From assembly GCA_963579025.1 (NCBI GenBank), contig CAUZFZ010000042.1:1-64000 (forward strand): DNA of 64,000 bases, given 5' to 3'. The DNA comes from CAUZFZ01 sp963579025. GTDB lineage: Bacteria > Planctomycetota > Planctomycetia > Planctomycetales > Planctomycetaceae. Under the pieces are notes generated by a model. That model searched no databases and was not told the DNA's origin. It saw nothing but the letters and a program-made list of their open reading frames with translations. The position numbers and the translations under genes were made by a program. Positions 9,325 through 18,700 of the stretch are shown here, in pieces. Every line of letters begins with the position of its first letter. Position 1 is the first letter of the stretch.

Positions 9325-9672
9325 ATGCGACAGTTTCATCACGTGGGCGTGATCACTGACGATCCTCAGCCTGACGAGATCTATGTCGAAGCGACGAAGG
9401 TCCATGTGACCAACCCCAACGATCATCCCTACCGCATCGAGTATCTGCGATTCGAACCTGACACGCCCGTAACCGGACCCGTCCGCGATCTGCCACACAT
9501 CGCGTTCAAAGTACCGCAACTGGAACCGGAAATGGTGGGACACGAAGTATTGCTTGGCCCGTTTCAGGCGATGGACAATTTGCGAGTTGTCTTCGTCAGC
9601 ATCGACGGTGCCGTGTACGAATTCATGGAGTTCACAGGCGAATCAGAATTCGACGGCGTGTCCCCCGAGTGA
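9325..9672 (+). CDS. small VOC/glyoxalase-like protein
   Basis: The predicted product has 115 residues. It opens with MRQFHHVGVITDDPQ, typical of the vicinal-oxygen-chelate fold strand with a metal-binding His. It later has LPHIAFKVP and ends its second half-domain with AVYEFMEF, where a Glu could be a metal ligand. Only one beta-alpha-beta-beta-beta pair is present, as in single-domain members. The ATG at 9325 is chosen because GGGAG lies just upstream. The open frame extends to 9259 but without a protein-like sequence. The gene ends three bases before the convergent altronate-dehydratase-like gene. The reaction is unknown. Confidence 0.7.
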   Translation: MRQFHHVGVITDDPQPDEIYVEATKVHVTNPNDHPYRIEYLRFEPDTPVTGPVRDLPHIAFKVPQLEPEMVGHEVLLGPFQAMDNLRVVFVSIDGAVYEFMEFTGESEFDGVSPE

Positions 9673-9675
9673 ACG

Positions 9676-11232
9676 TCACAGAATGGGGCCAACGACCCAG
9701 GGAGAGAATTCCTCGTCGCCGATGCCCTGGGCCTCGCTCTTGGTTTTCTCACCGCTGGCGACGGCCACAATCTTCTCGAAGATTTCGTGCCCGACCTCTT
9801 CGACGGATGCGCCGTCCAGGATCTTTCCCGCGTTGATATCCATGTCATCGATCATGTGATCGTACATGGGCGTGTTCGAGGCGATCTTGATTGTCGGTAC
9901 GGGTTTGCAGCCGAAGCAGCTTCCACGACCGGTCGTGAAGACGACGACGTTGGCACCGCTGGCGACCATGCCCGTCACCGAGATCGCATCGAAACCGGGC
10001 GAGTCCATGATCACAAAGCCCTTGCGATCGATCGGTGCCGCGAAGTCGTACACGCCATTCAAAGCCGTACTGCCGCCTTTGGCAATCGCGCCCAGTGACT
10101 TTTCGTAGATGGTTGTCAGGCCGCCCTGCTTGTTTCCGACGGAAGGATTGTTGTCGATCGTGCCGCCAAACTTCGCGGCGTACTCCTTCCACCAGTCAAT
10201 GTGATCAAGCAGTTTCTGTCCGACTTCGCGCGAGACGGCTCGCCGCGTCAACAGATGCTCGCCACCGCAAATCTCGGGGGTCTCGGCCAGAATCGTTGTC
10301 GCTCCATGCGCGACCAGAACATCGCTCGCAATACCCACAGCCGGATTCGCCGTGATCCCGCTGTTGCCGTCGCTGCCGCCACACTCGCAACCCAGCATGA
10401 TTTCGGACACCGGGACCGGGACACGCTCGATCGCATTGACCTCGGGCAGCATCTCGCGAATGACGCCGGTCGCCCGATCGACCGTCTTGCGCACGCCACC
10501 GACATCCTGAATGTTCATGACCAGCGGCTGCGGCGCGGACTCGGATTTTTCGCCGGGCATCCGCAGCTCAACGAGGTCATGTTTTTCCGTGAGAAAACTG
10601 GCCTGCGCCGTCTCGCAGCCAAGGCCCAGAACGACATAGGCGGCGATGTTCGGATGCTTCGCGAATCCGGCCAGTGTTCGTGCCAGACGGACGTGCTCTT
10701 CACCCCCATAATCAAACGCGCAGCCGCCTTTATGAGTCAGTGCGATTACACCGTCGATATTCGGATACGCCTCCAGGATCGACTGATCGAAATTGGCGGC
10801 AACGTACTTTGAACTTGTTGCTGAGCAATTGACCGTACTGATAATGCCAATGTAATTCCGGGTCGCCACGCGACCGTCCGGACGACGAATACCCATAAAC
10901 GTGCGGTCTGCCAGTCGTTCCGGATCGGCCGGAACCTCTGACGCGAATGCATAGTCGAGGCTCAGTTCGCCGGGCGTGACATTCTGAGTATGCACCCACT
11001 GGCCGGGCTGGATCAGCTCGGTAGCGAATCCAATGACTTGACCGAACTTGCGGATCGGTTCACCGGATGCAATCGCACGAGTCGCGATCTTGTGGCCGAA
11101 CGGAACGTCGTCCAGCGCATGGATCTCTCCGGCACCGCCGATTGCGTCACCTTCTCGAAGTGCTGAGGTGACGATGGCGATGTTATCGTCGGGATGCAGA
11201 GACAGTATCGATTCGGCGGTCAGCGGTGACAC
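9676..11232 (-). CDS. UxaA family hydrolase (altronate dehydratase-like)
   Basis: The 518-residue product resembles altronate/galactarate dehydratases, iron-dependent enzymes that dehydrate sugar acids to 2-keto-3-deoxy acids in the cytoplasm. The first ~90 residues form a SAF-like N-terminal domain (IAIVTSALREGDAI and FGHKIATRAIASGEPI). The large C-terminal domain contains conserved stretches such as GIISTVNCSATSS, HKGGCAFDYGG, GCECGGSDGNSGITANPAVG and TTGRGSCFGCKPVPTIKIASN. A GTG start at 11232 is chosen. AGGA stands nine bases upstream and it gives a standard N-terminus. Upstream in-frame codons run into the preceding small gene. It is third in a tight minus-strand cluster after the SDR and mini-ACP genes. 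No uronate isomerase or KDG kinase gene is nearby, so the pathway is not settled. Confidence 0.88.
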   Translation of the reverse strand: MSPLTAESILSLHPDDNIAIVTSALREGDAIGGAGEIHALDDVPFGHKIATRAIASGEPIRKFGQVIGFATELIQPGQWVHTQNVTPGELSLDYAFASEVPADPERLADRTFMGIRRPDGRVATRNYIGIISTVNCSATSSKYVAANFDQSILEAYPNIDGVIALTHKGGCAFDYGGEEHVRLARTLAGFAKHPNIAAYVVLGLGCETAQASFLTEKHDLVELRMPGEKSESAPQPLVMNIQDVGGVRKTVDRATGVIREMLPEVNAIERVPVPVSEIMLGCECGGSDGNSGITANPAVGIASDVLVAHGATTILAETPEICGGEHLLTRRAVSREVGQKLLDHIDWWKEYAAKFGGTIDNNPSVGNKQGGLTTIYEKSLGAIAKGGSTALNGVYDFAAPIDRKGFVIMDSPGFDAISVTGMVASGANVVVFTTGRGSCFGCKPVPTIKIASNTPMYDHMIDDMDINAGKILDGASVEEVGHEIFEKIVAVASGEKTKSEAQGIGDEEFSPWVVGPIL

Positions 11233-11279
11233 GATGGCGTTTCCTGGGTGTTCGTTGGATGGAGCGTCTGCGGGCGCAT

Positions 11280-11561
11280 TCAGTCCGCCCCGAGATCCTC
11301 GACCAGCCGATGACTGGGATGGATCGCCTGTTCGGGAAAGCAAAGTTGCTCGGCAATGATCTGGCGGACTTTGAGTGCATCCTCACGACGGACTCCTGGT
11401 GAGCAGGCTGCAAGGAATTCGTCGTCGCTGATGTAACGGCTGTCGCTGGCATCAACATCCCGACGAATCAGCCCCGACGTCGAGTCCTGCCAGGTGATGA
11501 GAGAGAACAGGTACATCACGATCGGTATGACGAGCGCGGCAGCGAGGATGGCATATTCCAT
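11280..11561 (-). CDS. membrane-anchored acyl-carrier-like mini-protein lacking the phosphopantetheine Ser
   Basis: The predicted product has 93 residues. Residues 1-23 form one transmembrane segment (MEYAILAAALVIPIVMYLF). After a linker, residues 64-93 (VRQIIAEQLCFPEQAIHPSH then RLVEDLGAD) match the first helix and loop of acyl carrier proteins, which continue DLGADSLD in active members. Here a TGA stop falls directly where the phosphopantetheine-bearing Ser should be. No frame of the following bases restores it. The ATG at 11561 follows the SDR gene by 25 bases, and the UxaA gene follows after 47 bases, so the three are probably one operon. It may be a truncated pseudogene, a scaffold, or a decoy carrier. 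The likeness to ACP is my own pattern match and has not been tested by search. Confidence 0.6.
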   Translation of the reverse strand: MEYAILAAALVIPIVMYLFSLITWQDSTSGLIRRDVDASDSRYISDDEFLAACSPGVRREDALKVRQIIAEQLCFPEQAIHPSHRLVEDLGAD

Positions 11562-11586
11562 AACGTGAATCTCCGCGGGTCGTGAT

Positions 11587-12351
11587 TCAGCGGACCGCGC
11601 CACCGTTGCAGTTAATGATCTGGCCGGTGATGTAGGCCGCTTCCGGACTGACCAGAAAGCGTGCCAGCCGGGCCACATCGTCCGGCGTTCCCCAACGTCC
11701 GATGGGTGTTTCATCCAGCACGCGTTCCTGCCAGACATTGCTGGCCTGCTCTCCCCAGGCCGTTCGGATCCAGCCCGGGGCGATACAGTTGACTCGGACA
11801 CTGGGAGCCAGCGTCAGGGCCAACGACCGCGTGAATCCCATGATGGCGTTTTTTGCAGCAGAAAACAGCTCGGCACTGTCGCCTTTCATGCCGCGGTCGG
11901 CCTGATCCCATCCGATATTCAGAAGGCACCCGCGACCGGCCTGTGTCATTCGCTCACCAACGAGCTTCGACAGCAGCACGGTCGCCCGCACATCTCCGTC
12001 AAGCAACTGGCCGAGTTTGTCGTCGTAGGAAAGCTGAGCGTGGTCACTCGTCAGCAGTTCGACGCCAGCGTTGTTGACCCAGATGTCGACGTCTCCCAAT
12101 GACAGCCACGCGGATTCGACCAGCGATTCGAGTTTGTCAGAGCGGATGTCGCCTTGAATCACGGCGGCCTCCCGACCGAGCGATCGGATGTCGCCAGCAA
12201 CCTCCTGCGCCTGGGTCAGTGACTGATGGCAATGGACAACGACATCCGCACCGGCCTGGGCGAGTTCCAGAGCGATTGCCCTGCCGATCCCGCTGGACGA
12301 ACCGGTCACAACAGCCCGCGAGCCTTCGAGGCTGGCGAATTCCGACACGCT
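11587..12351 (-). CDS. SDR family protein with altered catalytic residues
   Basis: The 254-residue product has the short-chain dehydrogenase/reductase fold. The nucleotide-binding motif TGSSSGIG starts at residue 16, NNAG is present (DIWVNNAGVE), and the C-terminal PGWIRTAWGE and GQIINCNGG stretches are family-like. The catalytic YxxxK is FSAAK: the codon is TTT (11863-11865), giving Phe163 with Lys167 kept. The preceding Ser region reads LNIGWDQ, so the usual Ser is also missing by my alignment. A GTG start at 12351 is chosen because AGGAG lies seven bases upstream. A start at 12375 would add eight residues. It heads the cluster with the mini-ACP gene. FabG-like ancestry is plausible, but classical reductase activity is doubtful. 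Confidence 0.82.
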   Translation of the reverse strand, partial: SVSEFASLEGSRAVVTGSSSGIGRAIALELAQAGADVVVHCHQSLTQAQEVAGDIRSLGREAAVIQGDIRSDKLESLVESAWLSLGDVDIWVNNAGVELLTSDHAQLSYDDKLGQLLDGDVRATVLLSKLVGERMTQAGRGCLLNIGWDQADRGMKGDSAELFSAAKNAIMGFTRSLALTLAPSVRVNCIAPGWIRTAWGEQASNVWQERVLDETPIGRWGTPDDVARLARFLVSPEAAYITGQIINCNGGAVR

Positions 12352-12595
12352 GAGTCTCCTTTCAAAGCGGCCCACAAGTGACAGCTCGTCATCGTAACCG
12401 TTGCATCGCGACTGTTGGAGTCCCGTATTCGGGCGGTTACCCGCAACTTCTGCACCGCCTTCGACGCGTAGCCACGCGTGTGAGTCTTCGATTCTCCGAC
12501 GAACACAGCCTCCCTGCGATTGGACCGCAGGAAGCGGCGCCCACCATCCGCTACGATTTCCGGCAACTCAAAACCTCCTGACTGAGGGGCCTGCC

Positions 12596-13873
12596 ATGTC
12601 GGTTTCGCGCTTGTTGTTCACTGTTGGCTGCACCATTGCCCTTATCTCCTCCGTGAGAGCCGGTGACTTTCCACCGGTCTCTGAGCTGGCATCGATTCCG
12701 GGGTTTCCTGACCCACTCGTCATGCTGGACGGAACGAAGGTCGCATCGAAGGAGCAATGGTTCAAGCAACGGCGTCCCGAACTGCAACAGCTTTTCCAGC
12801 ACTACATGTATGGGTATCTGCCCAAAGCCGCTCCGATCAGTTGGAAACGCGACGGAGTAAAGAATGATCTGTTCGGCGGCAAAGCAACGAAGAAAGAGAT
12901 CACGATCAAGTTCGGGCCGAAAGGAACGCCGCCAATTGAGCTGCTTGTTGTCGTCCCCAACAAAGCAAAAGGGCCCGTTCCGGTTTTCGCGGCCCTGAAT
13001 TTCTGCGGCAATCACACCGCGCTGGCTGATGCGTCCGTCGCCCTGACGAAGTCCTGGTACCGAGGCGGTTGTCCCGGATGCGAAGACAACAAGGCGACGG
13101 ATGCCGGGCGCGGCGGTCAGGCCGACGTGTGGAACATCGAGTTGATCATCGACCGTGGTTACGGCATCGCAATGTTTTATTACGGAGACGTGGATCCCGA
13201 CAAACGCGACAACGACTTCACCGACGGCGTGCATCCGCACTTCTTCAAGCCCGGCCAGACAAAGCCAGGCAAGCACGACTGGGGAGCAATCTCGGCCTGG
13301 TCATACGGCGTCCACCGCGTTGTCGACTATTTGGTCGAAGACAAGGACATCGACAACGACCGCATCGCGCTGGTCGGTCATTCGCGACTGGGCAAAACGA
13401 CATTGCTCGCGGCAGCTCTGGACGATCGCATCGCGCTGGCGATCCCGCATCAGGCGGGCTGCGGCGGAACAGCCCCCAGTCGCGGCACGGTGGGCGAGTC
13501 AGTGGAGCGGATCAACACAGTCTTCCCTCACTGGTTCAACGACACGTTCCCCGAATTCAACAAACAGACAGACCGCCTGCCCTTCGATCAGAACTGCCTG
13601 GTCGCCCTGTGTGCTCCGCGCCCCGTGCTGTTTTCCAACGCCCAGGAAGATCAATGGGCCAACCCGAACGGACAGTTCGAAGTACTCAAAGCGGCGAGTC
13701 CGGTCTACGAGTTTCTGGGGGTTGAGGGACTTGGCGCCAAAGACGTTCCACCGCTTGAAAAACTGCTCAACAGTCGGCTCGGTTACTACATCCGACCGGG
13801 GAGCCATGCGATGACGACTGGCGACTGGAAGATCTTCCTTGATTTCGCCGACCGGCATTTGAAAGGCTCGTAG
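12596..13873 (+). CDS. secreted CE15-like glucuronoyl/acetyl esterase
   Basis: The predicted product has 425 residues with a signal peptide (about residues 1-22, ending SVRAG). The alpha/beta-hydrolase nucleophile elbow is GHSRLGK with Ser263, matching the G-x-S-R-x-G-K signature of carbohydrate esterase family 15. Those enzymes cleave ester bonds between lignin or other groups and glucuronic acid on xylan. Other family-like stretches are FCGNHTAL (oxyanion region), HQAGCGGTAPSR and FNDTFPEFN. The ATG at 12596 has a GAGGGG box and starts the signal peptide. The open frame further upstream is not protein-like. The 240-base gap to the divergent SDR gene holds the promoters. Substrate specificity is inferred from family only. 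Confidence 0.85.
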   Translation: MSVSRLLFTVGCTIALISSVRAGDFPPVSELASIPGFPDPLVMLDGTKVASKEQWFKQRRPELQQLFQHYMYGYLPKAAPISWKRDGVKNDLFGGKATKKEITIKFGPKGTPPIELLVVVPNKAKGPVPVFAALNFCGNHTALADASVALTKSWYRGGCPGCEDNKATDAGRGGQADVWNIELIIDRGYGIAMFYYGDVDPDKRDNDFTDGVHPHFFKPGQTKPGKHDWGAISAWSYGVHRVVDYLVEDKDIDNDRIALVGHSRLGKTTLLAAALDDRIALAIPHQAGCGGTAPSRGTVGESVERINTVFPHWFNDTFPEFNKQTDRLPFDQNCLVALCAPRPVLFSNAQEDQWANPNGQFEVLKAASPVYEFLGVEGLGAKDVPPLEKLLNSRLGYYIRPGSHAMTTGDWKIFLDFADRHLKGS

Positions 13874-13958
13874 ACGGAATCTCGTTGCGTTTGCTGGTGC
13901 AGTTGCAGAATGCTGACGACGCTTCAAATGTCATCGTCCGATGCAGGGGTGAATTCAA

Positions 13959-15491
13959 ATGAGTACGAGCCGCCATGCCGTTCAGCGAGTTATTGGATCG
14001 GGAATTCTGATTCTGTGCTTGAGCCCTGGAGTAAGAGGGGACGAAGCGCCAACCGGTAACAAACCGGCGACGACTCCCGCTGCACCAACATTCAAATCCG
14101 GGATGGCCGTGCTGACAAAGGCCATCAGGCGCGAACTGGTTACGGCTCCGACCATCGTGATCTGGGTCGTCGATGCATCACTGTCCATGAAAGCGGGGCG
14201 TGACGAACTCGCAGAGCACATCGACGTCCTGCATGCCGACGCGAGCAAACAGGCAGACGCCGACGGGTCACACGAGCTGAAGTCTGTAGTCGTCAGCTTT
14301 GGCCAACAGACACATGTCGTCACACCCGCCCCACTGGGCCACCAATCAAAGCTCAATACTTTGATTCGCGAGATCGAGTCTGACGAGTCGGGCACGGAAA
14401 ACGTTTTTACTGCGGTCGCAACAGCAGCAGCGACGTTCAAACGCTTTCGCTCTGAAAAAGACAAACACAACCTTGTGATGGTGATCGTGACAGATGAACG
14501 CGGCGACGACGACGAACATCTGGAAGCCGCCGTCAAGCTGTGCTCCGATGCTGGAATCCGTGTCTTCTGCCTGGGGCATGCCGCTCCATTCGGACAGGTG
14601 GAGGGTTTCGTACAATTCGTGTTTGAGGATGGTTTCGCCCAGGACTTTCCTGTTGATCGGGGCCCGGAAACCACAATGCCGCTCTATTTGGATCTTTCCA
14701 AGTGGGGGAATTCGCGCGAGCAAATCTCATCCGGATTCGGACCCTTCGCGTTAAGTCGCCTCTGCGCAACAACGGGTGGCAAATTCGTCATCGTTGAGGA
14801 TGCGGCCGAACATCGGTTTGCTGCGGATGTCATGGAAAAGTACAAGCCGGACTGGCAGACATCGGCTCAGGACATGGTTAAGACTCTGGACCGAAAACGT
14901 GACGTGGCCCGGATCGCTCTGCTGCAGGCCGCACACCTAACCAGCGTAAAACAGCTGCAGCCTCCTCCATTGGAGTATCGGGCCGACACAGACGCTGCTT
15001 TTCGCACGGCAGCTCCGAAGGCGCAGAGAGCTGTTGCCGTGCTTGATTATCGGACAAATGAATTGACGCAGCTTCTTAAAGCGGGAGAAAAGCAGCGCGA
15101 TTCGCTCGACGATCCTCGCTGGCAGGCGTCATTCGATCTGGCGATGGGCCGAGCCCTCGCGATGAGAACGCGAACCATGCTGTTGAATGTCCGGTTGGCC
15201 CAGATGAAGTCCAGTCCCCAGCCGTTAAAGAAGGCCGGAAATAATACGTGGATCCTGTCGGCGTCCGATGACCTCGGCGGTGTCTCGACTTTGCAGAAGC
15301 TGGCCGCGCAGGCGAGCGAATATCTCCAGCGAGTGGTCGACGAACACGCAGGAACTCCATTCGCATTCGTCGCCCGACTCGAATTGAAACGCGGCTTTGG
15401 CTGGAGCTGGACTGAGGCGAAGCGGGAATATCCTGCTGAGGCTGCTCCACCGAAGAGATCGTCCCGTGTTCGACGAGTGGGCAAACTATAG
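13959..15491 (+). CDS. exported von Willebrand factor A domain protein
   Basis: The predicted product has 510 residues with an N-terminal signal peptide (hydrophobic core VIGSGILILCLSPG). A VWA domain spans about residues 60-260. Its MIDAS metal site starts with VVDASLSM (Asp72, Ser74, Ser76), and a later VTDERGDD supplies acidic residues. VWA domains bind partners through a chelated divalent metal. The C-terminal half is helical and of unknown fold. It ends in a basic PPKRSSRVRRVGKL tail. The gene lies 85 bases after the esterase and before the PSD1 cytochrome gene on the same strand. A dispersed palindrome separates it from the cytochrome gene. Confidence 0.85.
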   Translation: MSTSRHAVQRVIGSGILILCLSPGVRGDEAPTGNKPATTPAAPTFKSGMAVLTKAIRRELVTAPTIVIWVVDASLSMKAGRDELAEHIDVLHADASKQADADGSHELKSVVVSFGQQTHVVTPAPLGHQSKLNTLIREIESDESGTENVFTAVATAAATFKRFRSEKDKHNLVMVIVTDERGDDDEHLEAAVKLCSDAGIRVFCLGHAAPFGQVEGFVQFVFEDGFAQDFPVDRGPETTMPLYLDLSKWGNSREQISSGFGPFALSRLCATTGGKFVIVEDAAEHRFAADVMEKYKPDWQTSAQDMVKTLDRKRDVARIALLQAAHLTSVKQLQPPPLEYRADTDAAFRTAAPKAQRAVAVLDYRTNELTQLLKAGEKQRDSLDDPRWQASFDLAMGRALAMRTRTMLLNVRLAQMKSSPQPLKKAGNNTWILSASDDLGGVSTLQKLAAQASEYLQRVVDEHAGTPFAFVARLELKRGFGWSWTEAKREYPAEAAPPKRSSRVRRVGKL

Positions 15492-15606
15492 GTCGCCCGA
15501 GACCGGGCTGCGTAATCCCAAACAGCACTGGACCGGCTTCAGTCACACGTGCCGGTCCGTCATAATCCGGGTTCGGTCACAGTCGACGGTCGGTTCGTGC
15601 AGATTT

Positions 15607-15673
15607 CACGCAAAGACGCTAAGTCGCAAAGGAAGTGACAGAGCAGGACTTTGCGTCTTAGCGCCTTTGCGTG
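15607..15673. repeat. inverted repeat, CGCAAAGACGC family
   Basis: CACGCAAAGACGCTAAGTCGCAAAG (15607-15631) pairs with CTTTGCGTCTTAGCGCCTTTGCGTG (15649-15673) with two mismatches around a 17-base loop. It sits between the VWA and PSD1 genes. Elements with this core are scattered in planctomycete and other genomes as intergenic palindromes. Transcribed, it would form a strong stem and might attenuate or protect the transcript. Confidence 0.8.
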
Positions 15674-15723
15674 ATCCTCATGTGGCCATACCGATTGAGA
15701 TAGAGCTTGAAGGAAACAGCACT

Positions 15724-18700
15724 TTGCTCCACTCACCCGCAATTCGGCGATGTTCAAACCTGATCGCCATTGTAGCGCTGTTCACCATTGCATCCGGGGC
15801 CGCTCCGGTTGACTTCGATCGTGATATCCGGCCGATCCTGTCGAACACGTGCTACACGTGTCATGGTCCGGACTCCAACAAGCGAGCCACCGAAGTCCGG
15901 TTTGATCAGAAGGCGGGGCTGTTTGCCGAACTGGAAAACGCATCCATCGTCGTACCTGGTCAGCCCGCGATGAGTGAACTGTATCTGCGAGTCACGAGCG
16001 ACGATCCTGACGTCCACATGCCGCCGGCCGATCAGAAACAGCAGCTATCAGTGGCACAGATCGACTTGCTGAAACTATGGATCGAACAGGGCGCCGAGTA
16101 CTCGAATCACTGGGCCTTCGATTCGCCACAGCGATCTGCGTTGCCTGAAGTCAAACAGAAGGACTGGCCGCAGAACGCGACTGACTGGTTTATTCTCAGT
16201 CGTCTTGAACGCGAGGGATTCAAGCCGTCGCAACGGGCGGCCAAGGAAACACTGATTCGGCGAGTCAGTCTCGACCTGACCGGCCTGCCGCCCACGATTG
16301 ACGAAGTTGATGCTTACCTGGCGGACAAATCAGCGAATGCCTTCGAGAAAGTCGTCGATCGATTGCTGGCTTCAGATCGACTCGGCGAGCACTTCGCACT
16401 CGAGTGGCTGGATGCCGCGCGATATGCCGACTCGAACGGGTACCAGCAGGACCGCACACGCACGCTGTGGCCGTGGCGCGACTGGGTCATCCGGGCATTC
16501 AACTCCAACATGCCGTTCGACCAGTTCACGGTCGAGCAGATTGGTGGTGACCGGTTACCGAAGCCGACGACTGAGCAACTGGTCGCGACTGGCTTTCAGA
16601 GAAATCACATGCTGAATGGTGAAGGCGGCCGCATCGCGGAAGAGTCGCGAGTTGAGTATGTCGTGAACCGAGTTGAGACAATGGGAGCCACCTGGCTTGG
16701 TCTGACGCTCGGCTGCGGACGCTGTCATGACCATAAATACGACCAGCTTTCGCAGCGTGAGTTTTATCAGTTCTTTTCGTACTTCAATTCGATCGACGAA
16801 AGCGGTCGCGTCGATGCCGGCGGCAATGCCAATCCCGTCCTGGCAGTTCCGACAGTCGAGCAGTTGGATCGCAAGGCGCAGCTGACGGAACAGGTCGCAG
16901 CACTCGAACAGCAGATTAAGAGCACGCTGACCGTGGAGAAGCAGCGTGCCTGGGAGCAGAAGACTCTGAACGACATCGAGAACGATCGCCTGCGTGTCTA
17001 CTGGCATCGCATCACGCCAGCCTCTGCAAAGTCCGAGCAGGGGCAGACAATGACGATCGAAGATGACGGTGTGATCTTCGTCACGGGAAAGAACCCGGCG
17101 AAAGACAATTACGACGTCACCTTGAACACGGACCTGAAGAACATCACGGGGATTCGCCTCGAAGCATTGCCGCACGCCAGCTTCACAAGTGGCGGTCTGG
17201 CCCGCAGCGACAGCGGCAACTTTGTGCTGACGGAACTGGTGATCGAGGTAATCCCGGTCAACTCTGACAAACCGCAGGGGGCGAAGATCGCATCAGCTCA
17301 GGCCAGTTTCGAGCAAGCGGGCTGGAAGATCGCGGGCACGTTCGATGGAAACGGCTCTACCGGCTGGGCCGTGCACAATCCGACCAACATGAAACTCGCA
17401 CGGCAGGCTGCGTTTGTTTTTGACGCTCCCATCGGCGGAGGTCAAGCGACCCGTATCAATGTGAAGTTGGAGCATCAGTCGCCGCATGCGAATCACAATC
17501 TGGGCCGCTTCCGCCTGTCGCTGACAACCGAGCCGAATCCCAAACTCGATGGGATGACGTCGTTGCCCCAGAACCTCGTCGATGCGCTGAAGGTCGGACC
17601 CGACAAACGCAATGACGCGCAGAAGAAGGTCGTCGCAGATGCATTCTGTAAGACGTCACCTGAAGCCTCAGCCGTGCAGAAGCGGGTCGATGCCGCTCGA
17701 AAACAACTGAGCGATGTGGAGAAGCAATACGTCCGCACGATGATCATGAAAGACCGTGTCCAGCCGCGTGAGACGTTCGTCCTGAAGCGCGGTGTCTGGG
17801 ATGACCCCGATCGAGAACAGCCGATCATGCCTGGCACGCCAGCGTGGTTACCCTCTCTTCCGAAAGACGCTCCAACGGACCGACTCGCGCTGGCTCGCTG
17901 GCTCGTCTCCGATGAAAACCCTCTAACAGCTCGAGTCATCGTGAACCGCTACTGGCAGCGATTCTTCGGGACCGGCCTCGTGAAGACGACCGAGGACTTC
18001 GGGACTCAGGGGGATCGTCCGAGTCATCCGCAACTGCTGGACTGGCTGGCGACGGAGTTCGTCGAGCAGAACTGGAACGTCAAACACATACTGAAGCTGA
18101 TCGTCATGTCGGCCACGTATCAGCAGAGTTCGTCAGTACTGAAGTCGGGAGAGCGGGGCCGATATGCTGGCACTCCACGCTCCGCACTCCGCACTCCGAA
18201 CTCGATCGATCCCTACAACCGACTGCTGTGGCGCGGGCCGCGCTTCCGCCTGACGTCGCATGCCATCCGTGATCAGGCTCTGTACCTCAGCGGTTTGCTG
18301 GTCGAACGTATCGGCGGTCCTCCGGTCAAACCGTATCAGCCTCTCGGCATCTGGTCGGACAACTCGCTGGGCAAGATCAAGTACCAGCGTGACTCGGGCG
18401 AAAAACTGTATCGGCGGACGCTGTACACGTTCTGGCGCCGAGCGACCGCCCCGACCATGTTGTTCGATGTCGCCACGCGACAGGCCTGCGAGGTCGGTCA
18501 GCGCCGGACCAATACGCCGTTACATGCGCTCGTGCTGATGAACGACATCACATTCGTTGAGAGCTCCCGCAAGTTCGCCGAGCGAGTGATCAAGCTGGGT
18601 GGAGCGAAACCACAAGACCGGCTGGATCTTGCGTTTCGTATGGCCACTTCCCGAAATCCAAACGAACGCGAACAGGCGGCCCTGCTCGAAGTGCTGAACA

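Noticed and set aside
15397..15723. N-terminal extension of the PSD1 gene
   Set aside because: It overlaps the VWA gene and the palindromic repeat. The TTG with AAGGAA at 15724 leads straight into the signal peptide.
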